Shown here piece by piece: positions 34,248-43,204 of a DNA stretch of 64,000 bases. The stretch covers positions 3,162,001-3,226,000 of the forward strand of contig OZ241902.1 in assembly GCA_965203605.1 (NCBI GenBank), given 5' to 3'. Every line of letters starts with the position of its first letter. Within the stretch, counting starts at the first letter, position 1. The stretch comes from JAPOUP01 sp965203605. GTDB taxonomy: Bacteria; Pseudomonadota; Alphaproteobacteria; Rhodobacterales; Rhodobacteraceae. Made by a program: the position numbers and the translations under genes. The notes under the pieces are model-generated. The model was not told the origin of the DNA. It did no database searches and worked only from the letters and a program-made list of their open reading frames with translations.

Positions 34248-35786
34248 TCAGGCGAAGCCGTCGGCGAATCCAGCGATGGCCGTCCTGACCCTGTCTTCCA
34301 ATTCGCCGGCAACCTTGCGGTCGTCATTGGTGATATCGTCCAGAAGGTCCTGGTGCTTGCTGCGTAGGTGGTTCAGCAGGCCTTGCTCGAACCTGCCAAC
34401 TTCGCGAACCTCAATTCCGTCGAGGAACCCCTTGATTCCCGAGTAGATGACACAGACGATCTCGGCGTTGGTCAAAGGCGAGTACTGCGGTTGCTTCATC
34501 AACTCAGTCAGACGGGCGCCACGATTCAGCAATCGCTGGGTCGCCGCGTCCAGATCCGATCCGAACTGGGCGAATGCCGCCATCTCCCGGTATTGCGCAA
34601 GTTCCAGCTTGACCGATCCGGCGACAGACTTCATCGCTGCCGTCTGGGCCGAGGATCCCACGCGGGAAACAGACAGACCTGTATTGACCGCCGGTCGGAT
34701 ACCTTGGTAGAACAGTTCCGTCTCAAGGAATATCTGACCATCAGTGATGGAAATCACATTCGTCGGGATGAACGCGGAAACGTCGCCGCCCTGGGTTTCG
34801 ATAATGGGCAATGCGGTCAGGGATCCGGCACCATTGTCCTCATTCAGTTTCGCTGACCGCTCCAGCAGCCGTGAGTGCAGGTAGAACACATCGCCAGGAT
34901 AGGCTTCACGTCCGGGTGGACGACGCAGCAGAAGCGACATCTGGCGGTAGCTGACAGCCTGCTTGGACAGGTCGTCGTAAATGATCAGTGCATGGCGTCC
35001 ATTGTCGCGGAAATACTCCGCCATCGCTGTTGCGGCGTAGGGGGCAAGAAACTGCATCGGCGCCGGGTCTGAAGCAGTGGCTGCCACGATGATTGAGTAG
35101 TCGATCGCACCGGATTCCTCAAGCTTCTTCACCAACTGCGCTACCGTTGAACGCTTCTGGCCGACGGCGACATAAACGCAGTAGAGCTTCCTGCTCTCGT
35201 CCTCGCCCGCAGCCTCGTTGTAGGATTTCTGGTTGAGGATCGTGTCGAGTGCCAGGGCGGTCTTGCCGGTCTGGCGGTCACCGATGATCAACTCGCGCTG
35301 CCCCCTTCCAATCGGAATCATGGCATCAACGGACTTCAGGCCGGTCGCCATTGGCTCATGGACCGACTTCCTTGGAATGATGCCCGGCGCCTTCACGTCG
35401 GCCACGCGGCGTTCGGCCGCCTTTATCGCGCCCTTTCCGTCAATGGGGTTGCCCAGTGCGTCAACGACCCTTCCCAGAAGTGCGTCACCCGCCGGGACGT
35501 CCACGATGGACCTCGTCCGCTTGACGGTGTCGCCTTCCTTGATGTCCCGGTCGGTTCCGAAGATCACCACACCCACGTTGTCGGCCTCCAGGTTCAGCGC
35601 CATGCCCATAACGCCTCCCGGGAACTCGACCATTTCGCCAGCCTGCACATTGTCCAGACCATGGACTCGGGCGATGCCGTCGCCGACGCTCAGCACGCGG
35701 CCGACTTCGTCGACTTCGGCTTCGCGGCCAAAATTCCTGATCTGTTCCTTCAGGATCGCAGAGATTTCCGCTGCTTGGATCCCCAT
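34248..35786 (-). CDS. atpA: F1 ATP synthase alpha subunit
   Basis: 512 residues. It is the non-catalytic nucleotide-binding subunit. The P-loop GDRQTGKTA and the PAVNTGLSVSRVGSSAQ signature are intact. The start codon follows the atpH stop without a gap, implying translational coupling. Confidence 0.99.
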   Translation of the reverse strand: MGIQAAEISAILKEQIRNFGREAEVDEVGRVLSVGDGIARVHGLDNVQAGEMVEFPGGVMGMALNLEADNVGVVIFGTDRDIKEGDTVKRTRSIVDVPAGDALLGRVVDALGNPIDGKGAIKAAERRVADVKAPGIIPRKSVHEPMATGLKSVDAMIPIGRGQRELIIGDRQTGKTALALDTILNQKSYNEAAGEDESRKLYCVYVAVGQKRSTVAQLVKKLEESGAIDYSIIVAATASDPAPMQFLAPYAATAMAEYFRDNGRHALIIYDDLSKQAVSYRQMSLLLRRPPGREAYPGDVFYLHSRLLERSAKLNEDNGAGSLTALPIIETQGGDVSAFIPTNVISITDGQIFLETELFYQGIRPAVNTGLSVSRVGSSAQTAAMKSVAGSVKLELAQYREMAAFAQFGSDLDAATQRLLNRGARLTELMKQPQYSPLTNAEIVCVIYSGIKGFLDGIEVREVGRFEQGLLNHLRSKHQDLLDDITNDDRKVAGELEDRVRTAIAGFADGFA

Positions 35787-36347
35787 CTATCCGACCTCTT
35801 TCATTGCATTCTGCAGTTTTGCCAGGCGCGAGGCGACCGAAGTGTCGATCATTTTCGAACCCACTTTGACAACGAGACCGCCAATGAGGCTATCATCAAC
35901 GGTTACGGTCATCTTCACATCCTTGCCCACCGAATCCTTCAGTGCCTCAGCCAGTCGTTCCTTCTGTCCGTCGGTCAGGGCGTTCGCGGCAGCAACCTCT
36001 GCCGCTATCTCGCCCTTTTCCTCCGAAATCAGCGCCCGCAATGCCCTGAACAGCTGGGGCAGAAGAAACAGCCTGCGTCTCGAAGCCATGAGGCCAAGGA
36101 GGTTCTCCACGTCCCGTGACAGTCCCATGCCCTTTGCGACTGCCAGAATCGCACGCTCCTGTTCCTTGCGCGAGTAGACAGGTGATGACACAAGATCCCG
36201 CAAATCACTGCTGTCCGCCAATGCGGCGTCGAGTGCATCGATGTCCCGTTCCACTGAGTTGAGTGAGCCGTCTTCCTTTGCCAGCTCAAAAGCTGCTGTC
36301 GCATAGCGCAATGCGATGCCGACTGAGATTGAAGCTGTCTCGGACAC
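35787..36347 (-). CDS. atpH: F1 ATP synthase delta subunit
   Basis: 186 residues. It links F1 to the peripheral stalk. The N-terminal helices (IALRYATAAFELAKEDG) and the C-terminal conserved segment (DDSLIGGLVVKVGSKMIDTS) are clear. It is first in the operon; as in other alphaproteobacteria the F0 genes are in a separate locus, not in this window. The 233 bases upstream hold no gene. Confidence 0.97.
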   Translation of the reverse strand: MSETASISVGIALRYATAAFELAKEDGSLNSVERDIDALDAALADSSDLRDLVSSPVYSRKEQERAILAVAKGMGLSRDVENLLGLMASRRRLFLLPQLFRALRALISEEKGEIAAEVAAANALTDGQKERLAEALKDSVGKDVKMTVTVDDSLIGGLVVKVGSKMIDTSVASRLAKLQNAMKEVG

Positions 36348-36580
36348 GTCAGTCCTTCCGAATTGCGGAGCCCCGTCAGTGACCTTGGTTGGCCAGCGTC
36401 AGGGCAAAATGAACGACGTGCCGGAAAAGCACGCTATCAGGATCGGCGAAGGTCTAGCAGAGGCCCAACCTTCCTGCAACCGGGTTCAATTCAACGGTGG
36501 TCTGAAAGTTACATTTACTGTCAGGAGGTTATATCCGGTGCGACTTAATGCGCAGCAAGGTCGGCCATTGAAACTCCTTC

Positions 36581-37324
36581 CTAGACAGGTTTCGCTTCCG
36601 GGATCGCGATGCCTTCCAGAATCTTCATTGGCCGCCTAACCGCTTCCGGTCGCCCAAGTTGGCTGGCGTATACATCCTTTCTGGCCTCCACCAGCAGCAC
36701 ACCACCTGCGATACCCCGGGTTATGCGTTGCCCGGCACGTTCCCAGAATGGTCCGGTTCTTATCCAGAACGGGCGGTTGGACGGTGGTTGGAACAGGGCA
36801 CCCATACGGCGCTCGGGTACGAAGGCGCGCCGACGAAGCTGTGACTCCAGCTGGCCGAGGCTGAATGGCCGCCCAAATCCGAATGGGGTTCCGTCGCGCC
36901 GCGCCCAGAGTCCCGCCCGATTCGGCACGATGAACAGGGCTTTCCCTCCCGGTGCGAGTGCACGGCCGCATTCGTCCAGCAGCCGCGTGGGATTCTCGCT
37001 GGTTTCCAATCCATGCAGCAGCACCAGCCGGTCCACTTCTCCATTGGGAAGCGGCCACAGGGTCTCTTCGCATAGAACACTGGCGTTTCGATGCTCTGAA
37101 GGCCAGGGCATGACACCCTGTGGGGCTGGCATCAGGCACACCACACGTGCGGCTTCGTCCAGAAACGGGCGCAGTAGCGGTGCTGCGAACCCGAACCCCA
37201 CAACCGTCTTGCCATCCAAACTCGGCCAAAACTGTCTAACCTGGGCGCCGATCACCTGCTTTGCGGCACGGCCCAGTTCGGTTCGATAGTAGAAGTTTCT
37301 CAGGTCAAGGACGTCAAGGTGCAT
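36581..37324 (-). CDS. class I SAM-dependent methyltransferase-like protein
   Basis: 247 residues from ATG 37324 (family start MHLDVLDLRNFYYRTELG). A Rossmann methyltransferase fold is suggested by VVGFGFAAPLLRPF (motif I position, with GFGFAAP replacing the usual GxGxG), VDRLVLLHGLE and LAPGGKALFIVPN. The gene is divergent from gloB, an arrangement I recall in Rhodobacterales. Substrate unknown. An earlier in-frame start eight codons upstream is less likely. Confidence 0.75.
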   Translation of the reverse strand: MHLDVLDLRNFYYRTELGRAAKQVIGAQVRQFWPSLDGKTVVGFGFAAPLLRPFLDEAARVVCLMPAPQGVMPWPSEHRNASVLCEETLWPLPNGEVDRLVLLHGLETSENPTRLLDECGRALAPGGKALFIVPNRAGLWARRDGTPFGFGRPFSLGQLESQLRRRAFVPERRMGALFQPPSNRPFWIRTGPFWERAGQRITRGIAGGVLLVEARKDVYASQLGRPEAVRRPMKILEGIAIPEAKPV

Positions 37325-37388
37325 TGCGACCGGGCTCCGGATCGGCAACAGTCATCGAATATCATACTGAAGTACGGAAGGAAAACCC

Positions 37389-38156
37389 ATGCCTTTGGAC
37401 ATCGTTACCGTCCCATGCCTCTCAGACAACTACGCATTTCTTGTCCATTCGCCCCAGACCGGTGAGACCGTGCTGGTCGATGCCCCGGAAGCCGCTCCCA
37501 TTCGGCGGACACTGGCCAACCGGGGCTGGACGCTGTCGAATATCCTGATAACTCACCACCACAGCGATCACATAGACGCCGTAGAGCCCCTTCGCGAGGA
37601 GTTCGACGCACGGGTCATCGGTGCGGGGGCCGATTCAAGACGCCTGCCCAGACTTGATCTGGCCTTGGCCGAAGGCGACGGATTCGAGATTCTGGCACAT
37701 GAAGTGCGGGTGCTTGACGTCTCCGGCCATACGGTCGGCCATATCGCCTTCCACATCCCGGAGGCAAGCGTGGTCTTCACGGCCGATAGCCTCATGGCTT
37801 TGGGATGCGGAAGGTTGTTTGAGGGTTCCGCGGAACAGATGTGGACGAGTCTGTCGAAGCTGGCAGCGCTTCCGGCCGAGACCTTGGTATGTTCGGGCCA
37901 CGAATACACAGCGGCAAATGCGAAGTTCGCCTTGACAATCGAACCCGACAATCCTGACCTGAAGGCCCGAGCGGCCGCCATTGACGTCGCCCGTGCAAAC
38001 GGGGAACCCACTGTACCGTCAACGCTTGCCGACGAATTGGCGACGAATCCATTTCTCAGGGCGAGTCGGCCCGAAGTCAAGGCGCTGATGGGAATGTCCA
38101 ACATGCCTGACTCCGCCGTCTTCGCTGAGATCAGGAAGCGTAAGGACCGCTTCTGA
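37389..38156 (+). CDS. gloB: hydroxyacylglutathione hydrolase (glyoxalase II)
   Basis: 255 residues, full length. It hydrolyses S-lactoylglutathione to lactate and glutathione in methylglyoxal detoxification. The binuclear metal motif THHHSDHID and later HTVGH, DSLMALGCGRLFEG and CSGHEYT are all intact. A short leader containing GGAAGGAAAA precedes the ATG. Confidence 0.96.
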   Translation: MPLDIVTVPCLSDNYAFLVHSPQTGETVLVDAPEAAPIRRTLANRGWTLSNILITHHHSDHIDAVEPLREEFDARVIGAGADSRRLPRLDLALAEGDGFEILAHEVRVLDVSGHTVGHIAFHIPEASVVFTADSLMALGCGRLFEGSAEQMWTSLSKLAALPAETLVCSGHEYTAANAKFALTIEPDNPDLKARAAAIDVARANGEPTVPSTLADELATNPFLRASRPEVKALMGMSNMPDSAVFAEIRKRKDRF

Positions 38157-38330
38157 TAGGTGGTGTCGAGGACGAAACACGGATGAAAACCGCGCCGGAA
38201 TGCCAAAATTCGATCCGTCAGAGGAAGAAACTCCTTGAAGCAGGACGCGAAACACCCGATTCTGTATTCATGGAAATTGGCTGGCGAGCGGGTTCCCGAC
38301 CCGTTTTGACCTGAGAAGGGAGCGCTGGAC

Positions 38331-40631
38331 GTGCCATCTTTTTCGCGATCGCTTGAGCAGGCGATCAACTCTGCGCTTGCGATGGCCAATAGGCGCCGTC
38401 ATGAACTGGCGACGCTCGAGCATCTGTTGCTGGCTCTGGTTGACGAGCCTGGCGCCGCGAAGGTCATGAAAGCCTGCGGCGTCGATCTCGAGGAACTCCG
38501 GAGGACGCTGGAGCGTTTCATCGAGGAGGAACTGGCGACGCTTGTTACCGATGCGGAGAGTGCCGACGCGGTCCCGACGGCTGCATTTCAGCGCGTCGTG
38601 CAGCGAGCCGCAATTCATGTGCAGAGCTCGGGAAGAACGGAAGTCACCGGTGCGAACGTTCTGGTGGCGATTTTCGCGGAACGGGAATCGAACGCCGCGT
38701 TCTTCCTGCAGGAACGGGACATGACCCGCTACGACGCGGTGAACTACATTGCCCATGGCATCGCGAAGGATCCGTCACAGGGTGAAAGACGGCCGGTCGC
38801 AGGTGCGGGAGATGTCGAGGAAGGGGCCCAGACCGATGGTGCTCTGGCAAAGTATTGCATCGACCTGAACGCCAAGTCGGTTCGAGGGGATGTCGACCCG
38901 TTGATAGGCCGCGACCACGAGGTCGAACGCTGTGTTCAGGTGCTGTGCCGCCGTCGGAAGAACAACCCGCTTCTGGTGGGAGATCCGGGGGTCGGAAAGA
39001 CGGCCATCGCCGAGGGGTTGGCGCATAGGATCACCTGTAAGGAGACGCCTGAGATACTTCAGGCCGCGACCATATATTCGCTGGATATGGGAGCGCTTCT
39101 CGCCGGGACCCGGTATCGGGGGGACTTCGAGGAGCGGTTGAAAGCGGTGGTCTCCGAACTGGAAAGTCATGAAGACGCGATTCTGTTCATCGATGAAATC
39201 CACACAGTCATCGGCGCCGGCGCAACTTCCGTTGGTGCCATGGATGCCTCGAATCTCCTGAAACCCGCGTTACAGGGTGGCAAGCTCCGCTGTATGGGCT
39301 CAACGACATACAAGGAATTCCGTCAGCACTTCGAGAAGGACCGCGCCTTGAGCCGCCGGTTCCAGAAGATCGACGTCAACGAGCCGACAGTCGATGATTC
39401 GGTGAAGATTCTGAAGGGCCTCAAGCCTTATTTCGAGAAGCATCATGACATCAGATACACCACGGATGCAATTCGGTCCGCTGTGGAACTTTCCGTTCGC
39501 TACATTCATGACCGCAAGCTGCCCGACAAGGCGATCGATGTGATTGACGAGGCTGGCGCGGCCCAGCATCTCATGGCGGAATCAAGACGTCGCAAGACCA
39601 TCAGCGCACGGGAAATCGAGGCTGTGGTTGCGAAGATCGCCCGAATACCTCCAAAGACCATCTCGAAAGACGATGCAGAGACACTCAGGGAACTGGAAGT
39701 GAATCTCAAGCGGGTGGTCTTCGGCCAGGATCCGGCGATCGAAGCGCTGTCATCGGCGATCAAGCTTGCCCGCGCGGGATTGCGGGAGCCCGAAAAGCCA
39801 ATTGGAAACTATCTTTTTGCCGGTCCCACCGGCGTTGGCAAGACTGAAGTTGCGAGGCAGCTCGCCGACACCCTGGGTGTAAACCTGCTTCGCTTCGACA
39901 TGTCGGAATACATGGAACGGCATGCGGTTAGCCGCTTGATCGGCGCACCCCCCGGATACGTTGGCTTCGATCAAGGCGGCATGCTCACGGATGGCGTCGA
40001 CCAGCACCCGCATTGCGTTCTTTTGCTCGACGAGATCGAAAAGGCGCATCAGGATGTCTACAACATCCTTCTGCAGGTGATGGATCACGGAAAGCTCACG
40101 GACCACAATGGTCGACAGGTCGACTTCCGGAACGTGATCCTGATCCTCACCACGAATGCAGGGGCTGTCGAGCAGGCTCGGGAAGCGATCGGATTCGGAC
40201 GTGAGCGCCGAGAAGGCGAAGATACCGCCGCCATCGAACGGATTTTCACGCCGGAATTCCGCAACCGGCTGGATGCGGTGATCAGCTTTGCGCCGCTTGG
40301 CAAGGAGACCATCCTGCAGGTGGTCGAAAAGTTCGTGGTCCAATTGGAGGCGCAGCTGATGGATCGTAACGTGACCATTGAGCTGACACGCCAGGCCGCT
40401 GAACTGCTAGCCAAAAAGGGGTATGACGACAAGATGGGAGCCCGTCCACTCGGCCGGGTGATCCAGGAGGAGATCAAAAAGCCACTGGCGGAGGAGCTGC
40501 TTTTCGGAAAGCTAGCCAAAGGTGGGAACGTGAAGGTGGGCGTTAAGGATGGCGGGATCGACCTAAGGATCGAAGAGGCGCAGGCACCCCGGATTGCGAC
40601 CAGAAGACCGCCGCTGCTGACAGCCGGATGA
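38331..40631 (+). CDS. clpA: ATP-dependent Clp protease ATPase subunit ClpA
   Basis: 766 residues. It unfolds substrates and feeds them to ClpP. The N-domain (residues 1-145) is followed by AAA+ module 1 (GDPGVGKTA, FIDEIHT) and module 2 (GPTGVGKTE, LLDEIEKAH). The adaptor gene clpS, often immediately upstream of clpA, is not in the 174-base gap after gloB. Codon use and neighbours are housekeeping-like. Downstream, an accessory stretch begins. Confidence 0.97.
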   Translation: MPSFSRSLEQAINSALAMANRRRHELATLEHLLLALVDEPGAAKVMKACGVDLEELRRTLERFIEEELATLVTDAESADAVPTAAFQRVVQRAAIHVQSSGRTEVTGANVLVAIFAERESNAAFFLQERDMTRYDAVNYIAHGIAKDPSQGERRPVAGAGDVEEGAQTDGALAKYCIDLNAKSVRGDVDPLIGRDHEVERCVQVLCRRRKNNPLLVGDPGVGKTAIAEGLAHRITCKETPEILQAATIYSLDMGALLAGTRYRGDFEERLKAVVSELESHEDAILFIDEIHTVIGAGATSVGAMDASNLLKPALQGGKLRCMGSTTYKEFRQHFEKDRALSRRFQKIDVNEPTVDDSVKILKGLKPYFEKHHDIRYTTDAIRSAVELSVRYIHDRKLPDKAIDVIDEAGAAQHLMAESRRRKTISAREIEAVVAKIARIPPKTISKDDAETLRELEVNLKRVVFGQDPAIEALSSAIKLARAGLREPEKPIGNYLFAGPTGVGKTEVARQLADTLGVNLLRFDMSEYMERHAVSRLIGAPPGYVGFDQGGMLTDGVDQHPHCVLLLDEIEKAHQDVYNILLQVMDHGKLTDHNGRQVDFRNVILILTTNAGAVEQAREAIGFGRERREGEDTAAIERIFTPEFRNRLDAVISFAPLGKETILQVVEKFVVQLEAQLMDRNVTIELTRQAAELLAKKGYDDKMGARPLGRVIQEEIKKPLAEELLFGKLAKGGNVKVGVKDGGIDLRIEEAQAPRIATRRPPLLTAG

Positions 40632-40825
40632 CCTCTGTGCGACTGCAGTGCGCAGAGAAAGCACAAGCGAGTCGGCGTAGTGAGGCCGATCGTGATATGG
40701 GCCTGAATTGGGTGTGTCGGTCCCATGCCGAATGGCGCACCGTCCCGTCCTGCCGGACAGCGCGGAGAAGCTCGGCGATCTGGTCGCGTCTCCGAGCAAT
40801 CGGCGATGTAACGGAGCAGTAGTCC

Positions 40826-41752
40826 ATGCCCGTTCCCGATTATGAGTCGTTAATGCTTCCCGCCCTTGAGGCATTCGCCGAAGGTAAGGAGCAGCCGATT
40901 CCCAAGGTTTGCGAGCGGATCGCCGCTGCCGAGGGGCTCTCTTCCGAAGATGTCCGGGAAACGCTATCGAACGGTCAGGCGGTCTTCGTAAACCGCGTGA
41001 GCTGGGCTGTGATCTACATGACGCGCGCCGAACTGCTGGAGCGGACCCGTCGCGGCGTGTATCGGTTGACGCAGGAAGGTGAACGCGTGCTGTCGCGCAA
41101 GCCTTCCCGAATCGATCAGAAATTTCTTCGAGAGTACCCCGATTTTGCTGAATGGTCGCAGCGGGCGAACGTTTGGTCATCCGGCAAGGACGTGGAATCC
41201 AGACAGAACGAAGATAGCTCGGATACGCCGGAAGAGGCGCTGGACCGCGCTGCCGAGCAGTTGCGCAGTGCGCTGGTAGACGAGGTGTTGCATCGGGTTC
41301 GCGACGCTGCGCCAGCGTTTTTCGAACGCGTGGTCGTCGATCTGCTCATCGCGATGGGTTACGGCGGCGGCGATGCCGCGATGGGCCGCGTGACGGGAGG
41401 TTCGGGTGACGGCGGAATCGACGGCACGATCCGGGAGGACGCGCTTGGTCTCGACGAAGTCTACGTGCAAGCGAAGAAATACGCGGAAGGCAACACCGTG
41501 GGCGAAAGCGATCTGCGCAACTTCGCTGGCGCGATCGACGCTGCCGGCACGACCAAGGGGGTGTTCGTCACGACCAGCGGATTCACGAGCAAAGCCAAGG
41601 AGTATGTGGCGCGGAGTCCGAAACGGATCGTTTTGATCGACGGTGAGGAAGTCGCACATCTGATGGTCCGGCACGGGATCGGTGTGCGAACGCGCATTCT
41701 TCACGACATCAAGCGGGTCGACGAAGATTATTTCGATCAGAAAGCGCAATAA
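40826..41752 (+). CDS. mrr: Mrr-type restriction endonuclease
   Basis: 308 residues. The N-terminal winged-helix Mrr domain (about 1-95) precedes a PD-(D/E)xK-like catalytic domain with FERVVVDLLIAMGYGGG, GGSGDGGIDG and the QAKKY motif. This matches Mrr, a type IV enzyme that cuts modified DNA. GGAGCAG precedes the ATG. No cognate methylase is adjacent. An Mrr enzyme can be toxic in cells that acquire certain foreign methylases; two methylase loci are elsewhere in the window. Confidence 0.93.
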   Translation: MPVPDYESLMLPALEAFAEGKEQPIPKVCERIAAAEGLSSEDVRETLSNGQAVFVNRVSWAVIYMTRAELLERTRRGVYRLTQEGERVLSRKPSRIDQKFLREYPDFAEWSQRANVWSSGKDVESRQNEDSSDTPEEALDRAAEQLRSALVDEVLHRVRDAAPAFFERVVVDLLIAMGYGGGDAAMGRVTGGSGDGGIDGTIREDALGLDEVYVQAKKYAEGNTVGESDLRNFAGAIDAAGTTKGVFVTTSGFTSKAKEYVARSPKRIVLIDGEEVAHLMVRHGIGVRTRILHDIKRVDEDYFDQKAQ

Positions 41753-42249
41753 TCCGTCCTCCAGTTGCAGAACGAGCCTCGCACCGTCGCTTTCGCTGAG
41801 GGCTAGAAAGGCGGCTTGGGCGAAGGGCGAGACGTAGAGTTTTTACGGACTGGAAGTGGGCGGGGGCCATAAAGTTGGCCATTCCAATTGGGTGTAGTGC
41901 TGCGTTCAACGACCGCTTCCAAATGGTCTCGATGTGCTTTGCTGGAAGGTTTCGCATGCGCATCATCCTTGGCATGCTGTCAGTTGCGATGCTGCGCCAT
42001 GCTCACATCCACGATAATCGGTCTTCGTCTTCCACGACTTCAAGCACACAGCCGTTACCTGACCATCGCCATAGAACGATGTTGAAGTCGGTTTCGGATG
42101 CGGCCTTCGCAAAGCTTCGGATCAGGAGGGCCCGCAAAACCATCCTTCATGAGACTGCTGGCGAAATCCTGCGTCGGGACCTTGTGCCCTTCGTGCATCC
42201 TTCTGCGTCAACCTAGATCCGCCATCGTGTTTTCGGACATTCCACATTG
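41753..42249. other. 497-base interval after mrr, no recognised gene
   Basis: Open frames are short and lack signatures. The right edge coincides with the point where the RES toxin gene is cut short, so this stretch may be foreign sequence brought in by the event that truncated it. No insertion-sequence ends were recognised. Confidence 0.4.
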
Positions 42250-42528
42250 CTAAAGCTCGGTTGCGTCGCGAGTGTCAAGAATCGACCCCAGATCGGCATT
42301 GTAGGATATCAGGACTGTCGGTTGCAGGCTGCCGACCCGGTTCGCCTCACGCAGAGCAATAGCCGGAGCGAGCGCAGTCGAGAGTGCTGGCGTTCCCTTG
42401 GCGTTGAACCGTCCGCCATAGAGTTCCGCGCCGCGTCCGGACAGAGGCTCACGAGCATAGATAGGATTCAGGGCGCGGCAGAGTTGCCCGTATAGCGCCC
42501 ATTTCTCAGCGGCATCAGGCAAAGACAC
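42250..42528 (-). pseudogene. RES-domain toxin, C-terminally truncated
   Basis: 92 residues. LCRALNPIYAREPLSGRGAE, GGRFNAKGTPALSTALAP and ALREANRV are the N-terminal part of RES toxins, including the Arg and Tyr of the NAD-binding site. These toxins degrade NAD+ to block growth. Full-length family members run to about 150-230 residues; here the frame stops soon after VLISYNADLGSILDTRD. The later catalytic region is missing, so it is probably inactive. The start overlaps the antitoxin gene by 14 bases. Confidence 0.75.
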
Positions 42529-42907
42529 CTACATCGACCGCGTCAACATACTCCAAGACCTGCTGCGCTTTACCTTCATGCACGAGTTGCGTCACGGTCC
42601 GGCCATCAAAGCCGGACAAGGGCTCCGACCGATACCATGCATAGGCCAACAACTCCGAGCCAAAGCGCGGCTCTACCTTGTTGAGCACTTCGACCAGTTC
42701 GCGCAGGCGACGCTGCGTCTTGGCCGAGTTGCTGCGGTTGTGAAGCTGCAGGGCGTCCTTGCCAAGGCCTACTGTCATGGCCACATCTTCGGCCGAGGTG
42801 CGGAGCGCGGCGGCGATCTTTCGCGGTTCGAACTGTCCGCCTCCTGCGAAGTTCGTAATAGGCATGGCGTGGCTACAATCGGTTATTGTGACAGTATATG
42901 GCGTCAT
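42515..42907 (-). CDS. Xre/MbcA/ParS-type (DUF2384) antitoxin
   Basis: 130 residues, or 116 if translation begins at the internal ATG before PITNFAGG. A helix-turn-helix region (KIAAALRTSAEDVAMTVGLG) precedes the MbcA/ParS toxin-binding domain (RLRELVEVLNKVEPRF, LLAYAWYRSEPLSGFDGRT, VLEYVDAVDVGVFA). Paired with the RES gene just downstream on the same strand, in the usual antitoxin-first order. The antitoxin appears intact although its toxin is truncated. Confidence 0.85.
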   Translation of the reverse strand: MTPYTVTITDCSHAMPITNFAGGGQFEPRKIAAALRTSAEDVAMTVGLGKDALQLHNRSNSAKTQRRLRELVEVLNKVEPRFGSELLAYAWYRSEPLSGFDGRTVTQLVHEGKAQQVLEYVDAVDVGVFA

Positions 42908-43204
42908 ATCCGCTGATTTTTAAGCCGAAAGGGACGATCAACTCGTTTTCCAATGGGTTGTCTATGCCCTGGAAATGCACGACTCTTTGAGAAATGGGGG
43001 AGTGATTTCGGTGCATTGAGCACTGCGAGGGCAGTATCTTCGACGCCCCCGTTCCACCCTGAAGTGCGACACCACTGCAATTGTTTCGCGTCAAGCCCTC
43101 AAATGAGGCTGGAAAATTGCTCTGATCGGACCCAAATTGTTGTTTTCAGACCCGAAAACGGCCCGCTCCCGTCGAATTCAATCTAACGAGCGCCGCTTGA
43201 TAGG

